In this document: piece by piece, positions 26,201-34,060 of the stretch | Layout of the letters: the number at the start of each line of letters is the position of its first letter | Numbering within the stretch: the stretch's first letter is position 1 | From: CAYPIE01 sp964410665 | Lineage (GTDB): Bacteria; Planctomycetota; Planctomycetia; Gemmatales; Gemmataceae | Direction of reading: 5' to 3' | Assembly (NCBI GenBank): GCA_964410665.1 | Contig: CAYPIE010000022.1 | Location: 8,804-72,803, forward strand | Length of the DNA: 64,000 nt | Translations under genes and position numbers: made by a program | The notes under the pieces: model-generated | Databases searched by the model: none | What the model saw: the letters and a program-made list of their open reading frames with translations, nothing else | What the model was told of the DNA's origin: nothing

Positions 26201-26907
26201 CAGCGGGCAGGCTTCATGTTGTCGCGCAGATAGTCGAAGCCGAACTCGCTGTTGGTGCCGTAGGTGATGTCACAATCGTAGGCGCGGCGACGTTCCGCTG
26301 ACTCCATGTCCGATTGGATATAGCCCGCGGTGATGCCCAGAGCCTGATAGATCGGCAACATCCATTCGCAGTCACGCCGGGCCAGATAGTCATTGACCGT
26401 AATGACGTGCACTCCTTCGCCGGTCAGGGCGTTGAGATACGCCGGTAGGGTCGCCACCAGGGTCTTGCCCTCGCCAGTGACCATCTCGGCGATATTTCCC
26501 CCGTGTAATACGATCCCCCCAATCATCTGCACGTCATAATGTCGCATCTTCTTGGCGCGGCGCCCGGCCTCACGACAAGCGGCAAACGCCTCAGGCAAAA
26601 GATCTTCCAGGGTCTCGCCTTCCTTGAGTCGAGCTCGGAACTTCGGGGTCAGTTCCTTCAGCTCAACATCGGAAAGCACCTGCATTTGCGGTTCATGTTG
26701 GTTGATACGATCGAGGATCGAGCCTGCGATGATGCGATAGGGCTGTTCGGGATGGCTGCTTCGCTCATAGCCAAATTTCCGAATTTCCCGCTCGTTGCTC
26801 GAACCGAACAGCCGACCCAGGAAGTTGACAAAACCTTCGGTGGCGGCGTTGAGCTTCTCGCCGATCTTTTCGAAAAAGCTGGTCTCTACCGCGGTTTCTG
26901 TCGCCAT
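23221..26907 (-). CDS. secA: Preprotein translocase ATPase SecA (extended form)
   Basis: 1228 residues, clearly longer than the 840-900 of typical bacterial SecA. Walker A is GEGKT (145-149), then NDYLARRD, the DEAD-like VDEVDNILIDEA, MTGTA, the GRGTD of motif VI and the RGRSGRQGDPG switch, all intact. The C-terminal SEC-C zinc motif is also complete (C1208, C1210, C1219, H1220). The extra length lies in the helical region between the second motor half and the C-terminus, where two long segments rich in charged residues separate the scaffold helices. SecA powers export of signal-peptide proteins, many of which are encoded in this window. The ATG at 26907 is chosen over 26940 because GGAGG lies 9 bases before it. 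A good promoter lies upstream at 26968-26996. Confidence 0.97.
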   Translation of the reverse strand: MATETAVETSFFEKIGEKLNAATEGFVNFLGRLFGSSNEREIRKFGYERSSHPEQPYRIIAGSILDRINQHEPQMQVLSDVELKELTPKFRARLKEGETLEDLLPEAFAACREAGRRAKKMRHYDVQMIGGIVLHGGNIAEMVTGEGKTLVATLPAYLNALTGEGVHVITVNDYLARRDCEWMLPIYQALGITAGYIQSDMESAERRRAYDCDITYGTNSEFGFDYLRDNMKPARWADENYPTYLQQCQRALNYAIIDEVDNILIDEARTPLIISGPAHRDTRRYEDANRIALQLTDLQRREPGKYFEVKEKEHTCHLTDDGIRKAEELAGVESFYTPGNMEWPHLIDNALKAHHLYQKDKKYMVMHHEGEKRIVIIDEFTGRPMFGRQWSDGLHQAIEAKHKNEGVQIKQETQTLATITLQNYFKLYKKLAGMTGTAMTEADEFWKIYKLNVVAIPTNKPLRRVNSADLIYRTEREKWDAVVDEVVRVNSEGRPILIGTTDVAKSEKLSDMLKRRGIKYELLNAKPENVAREAEIVAQAGRRGAVTIATNMAGRGTDIILGGNPETLAWAELKQKKDADGRPLYPTRLEVLEEVWKETVNRIEAREKMKAQGEEIKELGGLHIIGTERHESRRIDNQLRGRSGRQGDPGSSRFFVSLQDDLMRIFAGEWVANWLTRLGMQEGEPIESNLVTRQIQKAQKKVEEMHFDQRKNLLEYDEVMDHQRKQIYGTRQRILDGMNCKRYILEMIDEQLDEALNRYLDGEYGAATFAEYARNRVGEDFDASDFRGMTFEEADRFVKDKVIRMVETHIQEAMEENLNADEDPKDWKWQEMARVINTRYGLKLIDRELKKIGREALVDYLLEQCTLQVEQFDLSDGRPFLEDDWGLRSLSDWVRNKFTILLSPDELSGKDRSEIHQQLSNTVRMVYRERDILFPVLAAMSQYLADHTTTPNAVKYDREGLLNWAKERFPGQSVGTEDDTFRTLSRSQCRDLILQMSRGYYPEMDQEAIDDKVGDALSGTRHAEHEDALELGEWFKTATGIEVAPERLVGETAESITQTLWNEFDFKYRREMRSVERRLILDILDAAWKTHLLTMDHLRAGIGLMAYGQIDPKTEYKRQGMKEFEAMWESMQDRVSDAVFRVESIGGAEVLQDALWAGASASHAEAQSISSMRAQQSQQAQGTANTSEAKKPEPIRNLNKKVGRNDPCPCGSGKKYKNCHMGKEATRT

Positions 26908-26967
26908 CAGCCCAGGCCTCCAGGGGCGCATTATTTGCACAGATTTCCGTCCACGCCCGGTTGTCTC

Positions 26968-26996
26968 AGTCTAGAAATCGCTCTAAGCATGGTCAA
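26968..26996 (-). promoter_or_regulatory. Probable sigma70-type promoter for secA
   Basis: Read on the minus strand, TTGACC (26996-26991) and TAGACT (26973-26968) are separated by exactly 17 bases, matching five of six and four of six consensus positions. Transcription would begin near 26961, leaving a leader of about 54 bases before the secA ATG. Confidence 0.6.
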
Positions 26997-27109
26997 TACG
27001 GACCCCCAGCAGGGTTGTCCGCTATAAAGACTGGACAGCATACCAGCATGAGCTCGCCATCCAGACCCAGGCAGCCGCTGGCTTTCCCTTAGACTTCGGA
27101 AGAACTGCC

Positions 27110-28279
27110 GTGGCCGCGACCTACTGTCCCTATTGTAACAGCACCGTTCCGGTGCCGGAGCCGATGCCTGCCGATGGGCAGATGGACTGTCCACGCTGTG
27201 GTGAACGGTTTCCCATCGGCACGCTGGTGCCCGATCAACCCCCTGCACCCGAGCCCGAACCAGAACCGAGTTTTGCTCCGCAGAGCACAGGAGGAGCTTC
27301 AACCAGTGGCCTGCTCAAAGCCGGAGTCATTGTCCTGGGCTTAGGGCTGGTCGGGGTGATGGTGGGTTTGGTACTCCAGCACTCCGACTCCAGCGATCCC
27401 GCGCAGCATCGTGAGCGTGTTGCCGCAAAGTTTGCCCCGGCCAAATGGCAGGGATTTCGTTATCTCCCGACGACAACCAATGCTGTGCTGGCCGTGCGAC
27501 CCGCCCGTTTGGAGACCTTATTCGCTACACAGCCTGATGCAGAAGAGGACAACTGGGCCTCGCTTTTCACCCAGCGGTCCAACTTTCTGAATACGCTTAC
27601 TGGCCGCGGCTTCAGTACCTACGACCAGGCTCTGTTGGGAGTGCAAGTTCGAGATGCCGCATTCCCCCAAGGATTCTTGGTGCTGACCGCTGAAGAACCA
27701 CTGAACCGTCAACTTATCCAGCAACAGGCCAAAACACCCTATCGTGCTGCGGATCGCCTGCTCTATCCGGTCGAGGCCAAGCCCGCGTCATTGGAGCTTC
27801 GGCTTTGGCTGCCCGACGATCCACATACCCTGGTGGCCTCACTCGAGGGGAGCGATTTTGCTGCACTGCCGAGCCAGGCCCGCGCGGAACCGGAGGTGCC
27901 GCCGTTGCTGCAGGATTTGATGGCCCAGATCCCTGAGGATTCGATCGTCTGGGCGGTGGCGGACACGACACGCTGGCAGACCAATCTGCTGTTGCGTGTG
28001 GGGTTAAGTGGTCTATTGCCCAAGCTAACGCCTGAGCAACTTGACACCATGGAGAGCCTGGTGTTGGCCGTGACCCCGGACCAACCGGTCACCCTGCAGG
28101 CCTGGCTGCAGCTGGAACCGTTCACGGCAGCCGAGCAACTACGTGCCTACCTGTCCGAGCGGTTCGCCGCCATCCCCGAGCCACGCCCAGTGGTCGGGGG
28201 CGCGGAAAACGAAGTGTATCTGCGTATCCCCGCCCAGCTGGACCAACTCAAGGCGGTCCTCGACCGTTTGCGTGACTAG
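27110..28279 (+). CDS. Membrane protein with N-terminal zinc-ribbon, unknown function
   Basis: 389 residues from a GTG with GGAAG 7 bases upstream. Residues 4-35 hold two CxxC pairs (CPYC and CPRC) forming a short zinc ribbon of the kind that starts many planctomycete proteins. A Pro/Glu-rich linker and a single transmembrane helix (GVIVLGLGLVGVMVGLVL) at about 70-90 follow. The remaining 290 residues form a soluble domain, probably extracytoplasmic, with repeated VLAVRPARL-, VWAVADTTRW- and LVLAVTPDQP-like segments. These suggest an internally duplicated fold. I do not recognise the family. It is divergent from secA and convergent with the polyamine operon. Confidence 0.8.
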   Translation: MAATYCPYCNSTVPVPEPMPADGQMDCPRCGERFPIGTLVPDQPPAPEPEPEPSFAPQSTGGASTSGLLKAGVIVLGLGLVGVMVGLVLQHSDSSDPAQHRERVAAKFAPAKWQGFRYLPTTTNAVLAVRPARLETLFATQPDAEEDNWASLFTQRSNFLNTLTGRGFSTYDQALLGVQVRDAAFPQGFLVLTAEEPLNRQLIQQQAKTPYRAADRLLYPVEAKPASLELRLWLPDDPHTLVASLEGSDFAALPSQARAEPEVPPLLQDLMAQIPEDSIVWAVADTTRWQTNLLLRVGLSGLLPKLTPEQLDTMESLVLAVTPDQPVTLQAWLQLEPFTAAEQLRAYLSERFAAIPEPRPVVGGAENEVYLRIPAQLDQLKAVLDRLRD

Positions 28280-28406
28280 CTCAGGCAGCTTCAGGGGATA
28301 GTCGTTTGCACAAGGCCCACCCATCGCACGCCCAGCAGGCTGGTGACCGACCACACCTGTCGCAGACTCCGAGCATGTCACCCGCCTGAAACTTTGGTGG
28401 AGTGTC

Positions 28407-29462
28407 TCAGTGCGATTGGGAATGGTGGGAGAATAGTTGCTTGCGTAAGGACGGATAATCACGGAAGCGCCAAATCAACCCATCGACATAATAGTGGTAA
28501 ATCACGATCATGGTGAACGGCACAAACAGCCACATAGCCCAACCACGTTGCATCAGGCCAAGGACTTCGATGCTGCCCACGGCGATTCCATAAAGCAATG
28601 CCAGTCCCAGCCAACGACCGACCAGACCACGTACTCTTGGGAACCGTTTGCGCTGATAGTGGATCATCCAACCCTGATACTGCACATCGTGATAAACGGT
28701 TTCCAATGCTTCGGCGACCAAGAAAGGCGTCATGGTGGCAAAGAAGACAAAGTAATGGGTGCTCAACGCCGCGGTCATTAACAGGACTTTAGGGAGGTTG
28801 ATCGGCTTGCCTTCGATGACCCGCCAAGTCTGCCGCAAACCAAACAGGATCAATAGTCCCAGAAACAACCACCACAATAGCGACCCCCAAGCCCCGGGCA
28901 GTGACGGGAAGTTCACCCGTAAGTCCCCATAGATTACAATCGGCTGCTGGACATCGCCATAGTCGTGAAAGAAACAGGCAAACATGCCGGTATAAAAGAG
29001 CAAAAAATCGAGCCGATTATCCAGCGGCTCAAGATCCTCGTTGAGCACTTTATACATTTTCACAAAGCCGGCATGCTGGCGAATGATATGCCAAGTGCCA
29101 TAGATTGCGGCCACAACAATCAGCCAGGCTTCAAGTTTTAATGCCGTGATGATAAACCCAGCGGTAATGAAGCCGAGCAAACCCCAGGTATATAAGCCCC
29201 GACGCTGCTGAAACTCCTCCGCATCGAGATGCGTCCGCGCGAAGGTCTGAAAGATATGGGGATGGTCGAAGATCGCGGTAAAGACAAAGTAGGTGATCAG
29301 GATGGCGTCGCCGCGCAGGACAAAGTCGAACCAATGGGCGATCGAGTAGAAGCCAAAGAAGAGAAAGGTCAGCAGGCAACTACCAATAAAAAAACATATA
29401 TCAAATTGTGCTGATACAAGCCAGCGACAGCGAAAACCCCCGGCTGCGTCCTGGCGACTCAT
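28407..29462 (-). CDS. Polytopic membrane protein, last gene of the polyamine/DUF4178 operon
   Basis: 351 residues with about eight hydrophobic helices. Motif-like polar groups sit within membrane segments: FDHPHIFQTFARTH, WHIIRQHAGF, FHDYGD, STHYFVFF and YHDVQYQGWMIHYQ. These give an unusual number of histidines and tyrosines near the membrane, the pattern seen in fatty acid hydroxylases/desaturases or heme/di-iron membrane enzymes, although the exact H-box spacing of those families is not met. I do not recognise the family. The ATG overlaps the stop of the AdoMet decarboxylase gene in an ATGA quartet, so the product is translationally coupled to polyamine synthesis. A role in modifying or moving the polyamine product is an inference from that context. 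Confidence 0.83.
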   Translation of the reverse strand: MSRQDAAGGFRCRWLVSAQFDICFFIGSCLLTFLFFGFYSIAHWFDFVLRGDAILITYFVFTAIFDHPHIFQTFARTHLDAEEFQQRRGLYTWGLLGFITAGFIITALKLEAWLIVVAAIYGTWHIIRQHAGFVKMYKVLNEDLEPLDNRLDFLLFYTGMFACFFHDYGDVQQPIVIYGDLRVNFPSLPGAWGSLLWWLFLGLLILFGLRQTWRVIEGKPINLPKVLLMTAALSTHYFVFFATMTPFLVAEALETVYHDVQYQGWMIHYQRKRFPRVRGLVGRWLGLALLYGIAVGSIEVLGLMQRGWAMWLFVPFTMIVIYHYYVDGLIWRFRDYPSLRKQLFSHHSQSH

Positions 29463-29809
29463 TCACTTACCTCGTTGCCACGTTCAACCACCGTGATCGA
29501 CTCCCGCGCGGGCTTGAGTTGTCCGCGAAACACCTCCAGAGCACGATAGGCATCGCCGCGGCCACAGGCGAAAATATCCAGAGCCAGATACGCATATTCG
29601 GGGTAGGTATGGATGGCGATATGGGACTCGGCCAAGAGCAACACCGCCGTCATACCCCCGTTGGAAAAGTCATGCCGCACTGGCTCGCAAACTGCGGTCA
29701 TCCCCCCCGCGGTGGCCGCTTGCTGCAATAGGTCCATCAGCCATGCCGCCGGTTGTAGCGAGGAACTCGGCAGACCCCAGAAGTCCACGACTAAATGAAC
29801 ACCCATCAT
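29459..29809 (-). CDS. speH: S-adenosylmethionine decarboxylase proenzyme (prokaryotic type)
   Basis: 116 residues, the usual length of the small class 1B enzyme. The core AESHIAIHTYPEYAYLAL supplies the self-cleaving Ser62, which becomes the pyruvoyl group, and His67; FACG supplies Cys82. Spacing S-5-H-15-C is the same as in the Thermotoga enzyme (S63, H68, C83). It makes decarboxylated AdoMet, the aminopropyl donor for spermidine. The ATG at 29809 overlaps the spermidine synthase stop as ATGA and is preferred over a GTG at 29818. It directly follows the aminopropyltransferase gene, so donor and transferase are made together. Confidence 0.94.
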   Translation of the reverse strand: MMGVHLVVDFWGLPSSSLQPAAWLMDLLQQAATAGGMTAVCEPVRHDFSNGGMTAVLLLAESHIAIHTYPEYAYLALDIFACGRGDAYRALEVFRGQLKPARESITVVERGNEVSE

Positions 29810-31401
29810 TGCATCCACTGTCGCCAGCTATCCTGGTAGTACTGTAAAATCACCGGGCGGTCGAGCGTCGACACCGTCACCGGTACTTCTGCACAATCCT
29901 TGCTCCAGACAAAACAGCCGGGGATCAGCGCATCGGTGAGATAACGTGTTTTGACAGTCAGCCGAATGTTTTCGACCGATCCCAGCGGTTGCTGCCCACT
30001 CAGGATAAAGCCCCATTCCCCAAAAGTGGGCACGTGGGTGTGATACGGTGCGGTGTGCAAACCCACGGCCTTCAACGTGGCGTCAATACACCAAAACGCT
30101 TCTCGGGCGGTATATGGTGAAGTCGCTTGGGTCACAAAGATCCCGTTGGCGACTAAGCGTCTGCGCATCAAACGATAAAACCGAGTCGTATACAGCTTGG
30201 CCAACAATTCATGATTGGGATCGGGCAAGTCGGCAATGATCACATCATATCGCTCCGTATCGTCCTGGAAAAAGCGAAAGGCATCTGCATGGACGACACG
30301 TACTCGTGGATCGGCGAAAGCATTTTGGTTGAGACGCACCAGGGGCGGATAATTGGCACCAAGCTCGGTCATCTTCGGATCAATATCCACCAGGGTAATT
30401 CGCTGGACATCTGGATATTTCTCCAGCTCCCGTAAGCCGAGACCATCCCCCCCGCCCAGAATCAGCACCTCCCTACGCTGCGCAGCCAGATGCATCGCCG
30501 GATGTACCAGGGCTTCGTGGTAGCGGTATTCATCCAGCGAAGAGAATTGCAGATTCCCATCCAGATACAGCCGAAAATCGTCCCGCCAGCGAGTCATAAT
30601 AATCCGTTGAAACGGGGTTTGTGATACATAGATAATCTCATCTTCATAGAGCTGACTCTCTAGCAGACTGACCAGCTCAAAAGAACCAAGAAACCCGAGC
30701 AATAGCAGTAGACCAATCGTCAGAGCAATCAACAACAGTTGCCGCGGACGAGCGAGACGATCCGAGAAGATGCGAATGTTCCATACGGCTACCCCGACAT
30801 TGACCAACCCGATCAAGCAGGCCGTCCGCATCATCCCAAAGCTGGGTAGGAGCACGAGCGGGAACAACAGTGATCCGGCCAGCGCACCGATATAGTCGAA
30901 CGACAACGCCTGCGCGATGGCCGCTCGCAGACTGCCATAATTGCGTAAAATCCGGGTGAGCAGAGGCAACTCGAGTCCGGTGAGCGAGCCGATCCCGACC
31001 AACACACTTACCAGACTGATCCAGTAGAGAATCAGGCCACCAGTATAGGCCGTATACAGAAGAGCCACCGAAACACCCCCAAGGAGTCCAAGGCTGATCT
31101 CGATCAGAATGAACGTCCCCAGGAGATTGTTGCGGATTTGTTGTGACAAGGCCGAGCCCAGTCCCATGGCGCCAATAAACACGCCAATGGCGATGGAGAA
31201 CTGGGTCACGCTACTGCCCAGGTGGTATGAGGAAACCGTGGCGATCAGCAGCTCATAGATTAGTCCACACGCGGCGATAAAAAAGATCGTGGCCAACAGG
31301 GTTCGAACCTGGGCCTGAGAAGCCGGGTCGACAGCCGCGAAGTCCGTCGGAGGTTGTGCGGACTCGGCCACCTCCACAATCGCACGACTCGAATCCGTCA
31401 C
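29806..31401 (-). CDS. speE: Membrane-fused polyamine aminopropyltransferase (spermidine synthase)
   Basis: 531 residues. Residues about 30-235 form seven or eight transmembrane helices with GSALSQQIRNN and LTGLELPLLTR loops. From about 240 a spermidine synthase domain follows: FQRIIMTRWRDDFRLYLDG, YHEALVHPAMHLA, the AdoMet-type site LILGGGDGLGLREL (D319), LVDIDP, VVHADAFRFF, and the catalytic Asp391 in ADLPDPN. This membrane-plus-synthase architecture is common among bacterial SpeE-like proteins and may act on a membrane or exported substrate rather than on putrescine alone. The GTG overlaps the DUF350 stop by four bases and the 3' end overlaps the AdoMet decarboxylase start by four. Confidence 0.92.
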   Translation of the reverse strand: MTDSSRAIVEVAESAQPPTDFAAVDPASQAQVRTLLATIFFIAACGLIYELLIATVSSYHLGSSVTQFSIAIGVFIGAMGLGSALSQQIRNNLLGTFILIEISLGLLGGVSVALLYTAYTGGLILYWISLVSVLVGIGSLTGLELPLLTRILRNYGSLRAAIAQALSFDYIGALAGSLLFPLVLLPSFGMMRTACLIGLVNVGVAVWNIRIFSDRLARPRQLLLIALTIGLLLLLGFLGSFELVSLLESQLYEDEIIYVSQTPFQRIIMTRWRDDFRLYLDGNLQFSSLDEYRYHEALVHPAMHLAAQRREVLILGGGDGLGLRELEKYPDVQRITLVDIDPKMTELGANYPPLVRLNQNAFADPRVRVVHADAFRFFQDDTERYDVIIADLPDPNHELLAKLYTTRFYRLMRRRLVANGIFVTQATSPYTAREAFWCIDATLKAVGLHTAPYHTHVPTFGEWGFILSGQQPLGSVENIRLTVKTRYLTDALIPGCFVWSKDCAEVPVTVSTLDRPVILQYYQDSWRQWMQ

Positions 31402-31751
31402 AGCACAGCCGCCGCCACAATGATACTTATCCCCAAGACCACCGCCCCGCTCAAGATGGCTGCGGCAATGTTCTGTTTTTGAATAATCTCGGCATCCAGT
31501 TGCCCGGGCGTGACCAGGTCAAACAGCTTGAAACCAAGCAGGGCTAGCACGATGCCAATCAGGCCGAAAACCAGTGTCGAGGTAATTGCCTCGACAAGCG
31601 TGCCCGGCCTCCAGACATCGTTGGGCGGTGCCACGGCGGGGTCATCGGCGGCAACCACTCGAGCGGTATTCACCAGCAACACAGGCAGCAAAACGAACAA
31701 CCAGCGGAAATACCGCAACATGACGACGCCCCAGCTCGTTTGAGAACTCAT
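31398..31751 (-). CDS. DUF350 family membrane protein
   Basis: 117 residues with a signal-like N-terminal helix and then the DUF350 unit of two helices: VFGLIGIVLALLGFKLFDLV and QNIAAAILSGAVVLGISIIV, the second being the most conserved segment of the family (NIAxAIxxGxxxLG). DUF350 proteins (for example E. coli YjfL) are small inner-membrane proteins of unknown function, often encoded beside polyamine or amidoligase genes. The start overlaps the stop of the preceding small gene (ATGA); an in-frame ATG at 31721 would remove ten residues. A single DUF350 repeat is present, so a functional unit would probably be an oligomer. Confidence 0.9.
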   Translation of the reverse strand: MSSQTSWGVVMLRYFRWLFVLLPVLLVNTARVVAADDPAVAPPNDVWRPGTLVEAITSTLVFGLIGIVLALLGFKLFDLVTPGQLDAEIIQKQNIAAAILSGAVVLGISIIVAAAVL

Positions 31752-31930
31752 TTACCACCAAACAACCCGCGGTAGGCCGCACGGCTGTAGATGCTCCCGG
31801 CCCGTAAACTCTTCCCCTCGGCCTGGGCCTGGGCATCCGAGGGAACCCACCAACCGTATTTAGCAGCCATGCCAGTCATCACCGTAAGGAACACCAAGAG
31901 CCCGATGGACCACTTATATGGCGCCAACAT
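31748..31930 (-). CDS. Small single-span membrane protein, unknown
   Basis: 60 residues. The ATG at 31930 has a strong AAGGAG 7 bases upstream, located within the last codons of the DUF4178 gene. One helix (WSIGLLVFLTVMTGMAAKYG) is followed by a charged C-terminus with the sequence RAGSIYSRAAYRGLFGGK. I do not recognise it. Its fixed place between DUF4178 and DUF350 genes with overlap at both sides argues that it is a genuine partner of the operon rather than a chance frame. Confidence 0.8.
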   Translation of the reverse strand: MLAPYKWSIGLLVFLTVMTGMAAKYGWWVPSDAQAQAEGKSLRAGSIYSRAAYRGLFGGK

Positions 31931-31934
31931 ATAA

Positions 31935-33191
31935 TTACTCCTTCTCCTTGACAGCACGGGCTAGGTTCACCGTCATCGCGAGGAGGCCGAACACCACGGC
32001 CAGGGTGGTGCAGGCAATACCGAGCAGCATCAGGTAACGCGGATAGAGCGCATGCGCATACAGACGATAACCGACCGACCCATACGATGCCTGGGGCCGA
32101 TCTTTTTGGATATAAACGCGGACCCGATAGTTGCCCGGCTCGGTGATGCGAAAACTCGAGCGTGCTTGGAGATCCCATTCGTGCCACCGGCCATCCGAAT
32201 CGACACCGACCTCGTCCCAGAACTCTTCGCCAAGCCCGACCAGTTCGTTGCCGTCTTCGCTAATCAACACGCCAATGATCCAAGCCGAGGTTTGTCGCAT
32301 ACTGGCCTGGAGTTCCAGGCGCAAGACGCGATCGCTTGGCCCTAGAGTAATCACTTGGGGAAAGTCATAGCCCTTGACGGGATCGACCCGGCTGATCGAA
32401 GTCGACCCCTTCGCCACCTCGGTACCACTGATCCGGGCTACGCCATAGCCGACGAAGGCTAAGATGGCTACCAAAACACAAGCCCCGGCAAACCACCCAC
32501 GGGATCGTTGTCGGGTTTGCGCGGCATGATACCGGGCTAGGGCCTCTTGAAGGGCAAAGGCTTCAAGCACCTCTTGGTAGCTGAGGTGGTGACCTTGATA
32601 GAATTCCACTTCATCGGGCTTCCATTCGACCACATAGAAACCATTCCCATAGACGGCCTCGATGTAGCTGTACTTGTCGCCAGCCTGGGCAGCATAGGTC
32701 AGTTCACCCTCAACTAAAAACAATGTGGCGGTGGTGGCATCTTGAGTGACCCGGGCAGACGACTCTTCGAGCCGAATGTGCGAGCCGACGGAAAGTCGGG
32801 TAGCCTCGAGCGGATCGAGTGGGTGGGTCGGCGTGAACGATCGGCTGGTTTTCCACAGCGTCTGTCCTTCGTCGACCTCGTATTCGAGAAAAAAGACATC
32901 GCCATCGGCGGCCACCATCTGGAACTCGTGCCAGTAGTAAGTGACTCCCTCTTCGCGCATACCGAAGACCATGCGGCCGATCAGCTCATAATCTTTGCCG
33001 AGAAACCGTCCTTTCATGCCCAGACGCAGCGGCGTCGGGTTGGGAAAGCGTCGTACCAGCTTGGCCTCTTCCTGCAAGGCCTGCGCGCGGGTCACGGTGT
33101 TGCGACATTGACGGCAAACCCCCTGGTCATCCTGCTGGTGGAGCTGGATCGCCCCGCCACACTGGCCGCATTGCACCACCCGCAGCTGCAT
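31935..33191 (-). CDS. DUF4178 protein with zinc ribbon and C-terminal membrane helices
   Basis: 418 residues from an ATG in a TGATG overlap with the upstream gene (GGAG 7 bases before). Residues 6-33 carry CGQCGG and CRQCRN, a four-cysteine zinc ribbon. The DUF4178 domain spans about 50-210 (LGMKGRFLGKDYELIGRM, YYWHEFQM, FFLEYEVDEG, SYIEAVYGNGFYVVEW, VEFYQGHHLSYQEV). A transmembrane helix follows near 235-255, then a beta-rich region (about 270-380) that looks extracytoplasmic, and a last helix. DUF4178 proteins have no known biochemical role; domains of this type cluster with DUF350 and polyamine genes in several phyla. Presumed membrane-bound adaptor. Confidence 0.86.
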   Translation of the reverse strand: MQLRVVQCGQCGGAIQLHQQDDQGVCRQCRNTVTRAQALQEEAKLVRRFPNPTPLRLGMKGRFLGKDYELIGRMVFGMREEGVTYYWHEFQMVAADGDVFFLEYEVDEGQTLWKTSRSFTPTHPLDPLEATRLSVGSHIRLEESSARVTQDATTATLFLVEGELTYAAQAGDKYSYIEAVYGNGFYVVEWKPDEVEFYQGHHLSYQEVLEAFALQEALARYHAAQTRQRSRGWFAGACVLVAILAFVGYGVARISGTEVAKGSTSISRVDPVKGYDFPQVITLGPSDRVLRLELQASMRQTSAWIIGVLISEDGNELVGLGEEFWDEVGVDSDGRWHEWDLQARSSFRITEPGNYRVRVYIQKDRPQASYGSVGYRLYAHALYPRYLMLLGIACTTLAVVFGLLAMTVNLARAVKEKE

Positions 33192-33814
33192 CAAGTTTCT
33201 CCATCCAGCAGGACCTGTTGACGTGGTAAGGACTCGCCCAGGGTGAATTCAATCCGGTCGTCGGTGTATTCAAGCGCCGCCAGTCTTCCCTGAAGATTGC
33301 CATCGACAAACCGCACCGGTCGACCGACGTGCACACGGAAGTACAACTGCCCTTCGGCGCCGGCAATGCGTGCTTCGCAGCGTTCGGTGACAAACATGGG
33401 GTCGCCATTGACGGAGATTCGGCTCCCTACGCGGACTTGGTCGTAGGCCAGGACAGCATCCGTCAAAGCTTCGGGTCGGGATAGGGTATATTGCCCCTCT
33501 TCCTCCTCGAGCCAGGCGATGCCCCCATCGGCCCATTCAAGGTACCACTCATCCCAGAAGCCATCCTCATCCTCGAAGCGAACCCGCCCAAGGATGTGAA
33601 AACGCTGCCCAGCAATCTGTCCGGTCTGTCCGATGCGAAACCGGGTGGGATAGTCCACCAGAGTCGCCTTTTGACCGGTGGGGTCGAGCTTGTGGTTGCG
33701 CACATCGAGGGTATTGCCACAATAGGGGCAAACAACCATTTTCACGAAGCGGTTGGCAATGGGTACAGCACCGCCACAACTGGGGCAGTTGAGGGCTTCG
33801 CTGGGCACAGACAT
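33191..33814 (-). CDS. DUF4178 protein with zinc ribbon, first gene of the polyamine operon
   Basis: 207 residues. A zinc ribbon at the N-terminus (CPSCGG, then VVCPYCGNTLDV) is followed by a DUF4178 domain: FRIGQTGQIAGQRFHILGRV, WDEWYLEWADGGIAWLEEE, a VGSRISVNGDPMFVTERCEARI strand region and the final YTDDRIEFTLGE. Unlike its neighbour it has no membrane helix, so it is likely cytoplasmic. The ATG at 33814 has GGGGAG 6 bases upstream. The two DUF4178 proteins share the ribbon-plus-domain plan but differ in sequence, which suggests that they pair or act sequentially. It heads a run of seven genes with no gap larger than 4 bases. Confidence 0.86.
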   Translation of the reverse strand: MSVPSEALNCPSCGGAVPIANRFVKMVVCPYCGNTLDVRNHKLDPTGQKATLVDYPTRFRIGQTGQIAGQRFHILGRVRFEDEDGFWDEWYLEWADGGIAWLEEEEGQYTLSRPEALTDAVLAYDQVRVGSRISVNGDPMFVTERCEARIAGAEGQLYFRVHVGRPVRFVDGNLQGRLAALEYTDDRIEFTLGESLPRQQVLLDGET

Positions 33815-34060
33815 GTGCAACTCCCCGAAGAGCCATCGATAAAGATGTTCAACGCTACCCCGCTGCCAGCACGGTGGTCAAGGGAGGCGGGGCAAGAAAG
33901 TGGGATTTCGGGCGGCAAACCGAGTAGAAAAAAAGTTTGAACTGATGTATCGATAAATCGTCCGCTTCTCCATAACATAGGCAATATATGTCAAAAATAG
34001 AGGTTGTAGCGAGTAGGTGAGTATGGTGCTCGATGCGCGAAGGTATGGTCGCAGGGCCCT

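Noticed and set aside
24475..26301. A 608-codon open frame on the + strand inside the secA gene.
   Set aside because: It is a mirror frame of secA, which has every expected motif on the other strand; the antisense protein shows no motif or ribosome site.
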